Source: Marinobacter sediminum
Lineage (GTDB): Bacteria > Pseudomonadota > Gammaproteobacteria > Pseudomonadales > Oleiphilaceae
Direction of reading: 5' to 3'
NCBI RefSeq assembly: GCF_023657445.1
Contig: NZ_JAGTWY010000001.1
Span: 2,232,001 to 2,296,000 of the forward strand
Length of the DNA: 64,000 nucleotides
Both the position numbers and the translations under genes were made by a program. A model generated the notes under the pieces. The model made no database searches, was not told the DNA's origin, and saw only the letters and a program-made list of their open reading frames with translations. Positions 63,293 to 64,000 of this stretch are shown piece after piece; position 1 is the first letter of the stretch; every line of letters starts with the position of its first letter.

Positions 63293-64000
63293 ATGCCCGT
63301 ACAGAAAAATACCGATAAACTCGTTACGACTTCCACAAATTTGTTGCCGTTTATTGAGTCCCTGCCTGATGCCGTCGTAATCGTTAATACCGACCACAAG
63401 ATCGTACTGGTTAACTCCTGTGCCGAAGAAATGTTCGGTTATCCTGCAGACGCCCTGGAAGGCTCGGACCTGCAAATGATCATCCCCGAGCTCCATCGGG
63501 GTGGGCACAGGCAGAGTGTAAATAACTATTTCCAGATGCCTTACGCCCGACCCATGAGTGCGGAAAAACGATTCTCCGGAGTGCGTGCAGATGGCACGGA
63601 GGTCCCGGTCGATATAATGATCAACATAATTACGTTGGATGGGGTCAGTGCTGCCATGGCACTTGTCCGGGATGTCACCTACCAGAGGGACCTGGAAGAC
63701 CGACTGACCCTGGAATCCCTGACTGACGAAATGACCGGTTTCTACAACCGGAAATACTTCAAGACGCAGCTCGAGGCGCAGTTCTCCGGCTTTATCCGCT
63801 CGGGCCTGCCCACTTCCGTAATCATGCTCGATTATGATTACTTCAAGACCATCAATGATCAATATGGCCATGCAGCCGGTGACCTTGTACTGATCGATGC
63901 CGCAAAGATGATTCAGGAGGAACTGCGTCCATTGGATGTGGGGTGCCGTGTTGGCGGAGAAGAGTTTGCCATCATCCTGCCCAATACAAAGTTGCAGGAT
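63293..64000 (+). CDS. PAS-GGDEF diguanylate cyclase (partial, runs off the window)
   Basis: The first 236 residues of a sensor protein. The PAS domain spans about residues 15-125 (FIESLPDAVVIVNTDHKIVLVNSCAEEMFGY; RADGTEVPVDIMIN), followed by a GGDEF domain from about 140 (DEMTGFYNRKYF; LDYDYFKTINDQYGHAAGD). The active site is GGEEF with the I-site RPLD five residues before it, so it should be an active, product-inhibited c-di-GMP synthase. No stop occurs before base 64000. Confidence 0.92.
   Translation, partial: MPVQKNTDKLVTTSTNLLPFIESLPDAVVIVNTDHKIVLVNSCAEEMFGYPADALEGSDLQMIIPELHRGGHRQSVNNYFQMPYARPMSAEKRFSGVRADGTEVPVDIMINIITLDGVSAAMALVRDVTYQRDLEDRLTLESLTDEMTGFYNRKYFKTQLEAQFSGFIRSGLPTSVIMLDYDYFKTINDQYGHAAGDLVLIDAAKMIQEELRPLDVGCRVGGEEFAIILPNTKLQD

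Overview
The window looks like chromosome from a marine, heterotrophic gammaproteobacterium, most like Marinobacter or a close relative. This rests on gene content (oleate hydratase, PHA genes, the DUF2750, DUF3010, DUF3185 and YtoQ families) and is inference, because there is no rRNA or other taxonomic marker. Coding density is high. I found no tRNA, rRNA, CRISPR array, insertion sequence or prophage.

Layout. 1-8 kb: the end of a LemA-like gene, lipid and hydrolase housekeeping genes, a zinc metallopeptidase and two tandem spondin-domain exported proteins. 8-13.5 kb: a complete beta-hydroxyaspartate cycle cluster (bhcR divergent from bhcABCD), with two matching palindromic operators between regulator and operon. 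13.5-23.4 kb: on the other strand, a [NiFe] hydrogenase operon resembling group 3b (beta, a cyclic-nucleotide-fold protein, FAD/NAD subunit, small and large subunits, protease) running straight into hypA-F-C-D-E. hypB is absent and HypA lacks its zinc ribbon. 23.5-32.8 kb: oleate hydratase and mixed small genes, including a pseudoazurin pseudogene.

33.0-40.8 kb is the most interesting part. A sequence with both hairpins of a guanidine-II (mini-ykkC) riboswitch, each with an ACGA loop, lies just upstream of an eight-gene, single-strand operon: an IPNS-like 2-oxoglutarate oxygenase, a protein of unknown family, a GNAT-like protein, a periplasmic binding protein of the urea-carboxylase-associated type, a creatininase-family amidohydrolase, a type III glutamine synthetase/GMAS-like ligase, an alpha/beta hydrolase and a metallo-beta-lactamase-fold hydrolase. 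None of the known guanidine-degrading enzymes (guanidine carboxylase, CgdAB, Ni-dependent guanidine hydrolase) is present. This may therefore be an undescribed pathway for a guanidino compound.

40.8-64 kb: an aromatic-acid-type efflux set (FUSC, HlyD, DUF1656), small conserved proteins, PHA metabolism (phaZ, phaB, phaC), membrane and exported hydrolases, a NADAR-family N-glycosidase, two diguanylate cyclases (one cut by the window end), a universal stress protein and a short-chain dehydrogenase. At 59196-59330, in a 344-base gap, the sequence can fold into a three-way-junction element that I cannot assign to a known RNA family.

How the parts fit. The BHA cycle assimilates glyoxylate from glycolate. 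The hydrogenase can exchange electrons between H2 and NAD(P)H, and the PHA genes store surplus carbon and reductant. The riboswitch-controlled operon would add a nitrogen-rich guanidino substrate. Together this suggests an organism suited to phytoplankton exudates.
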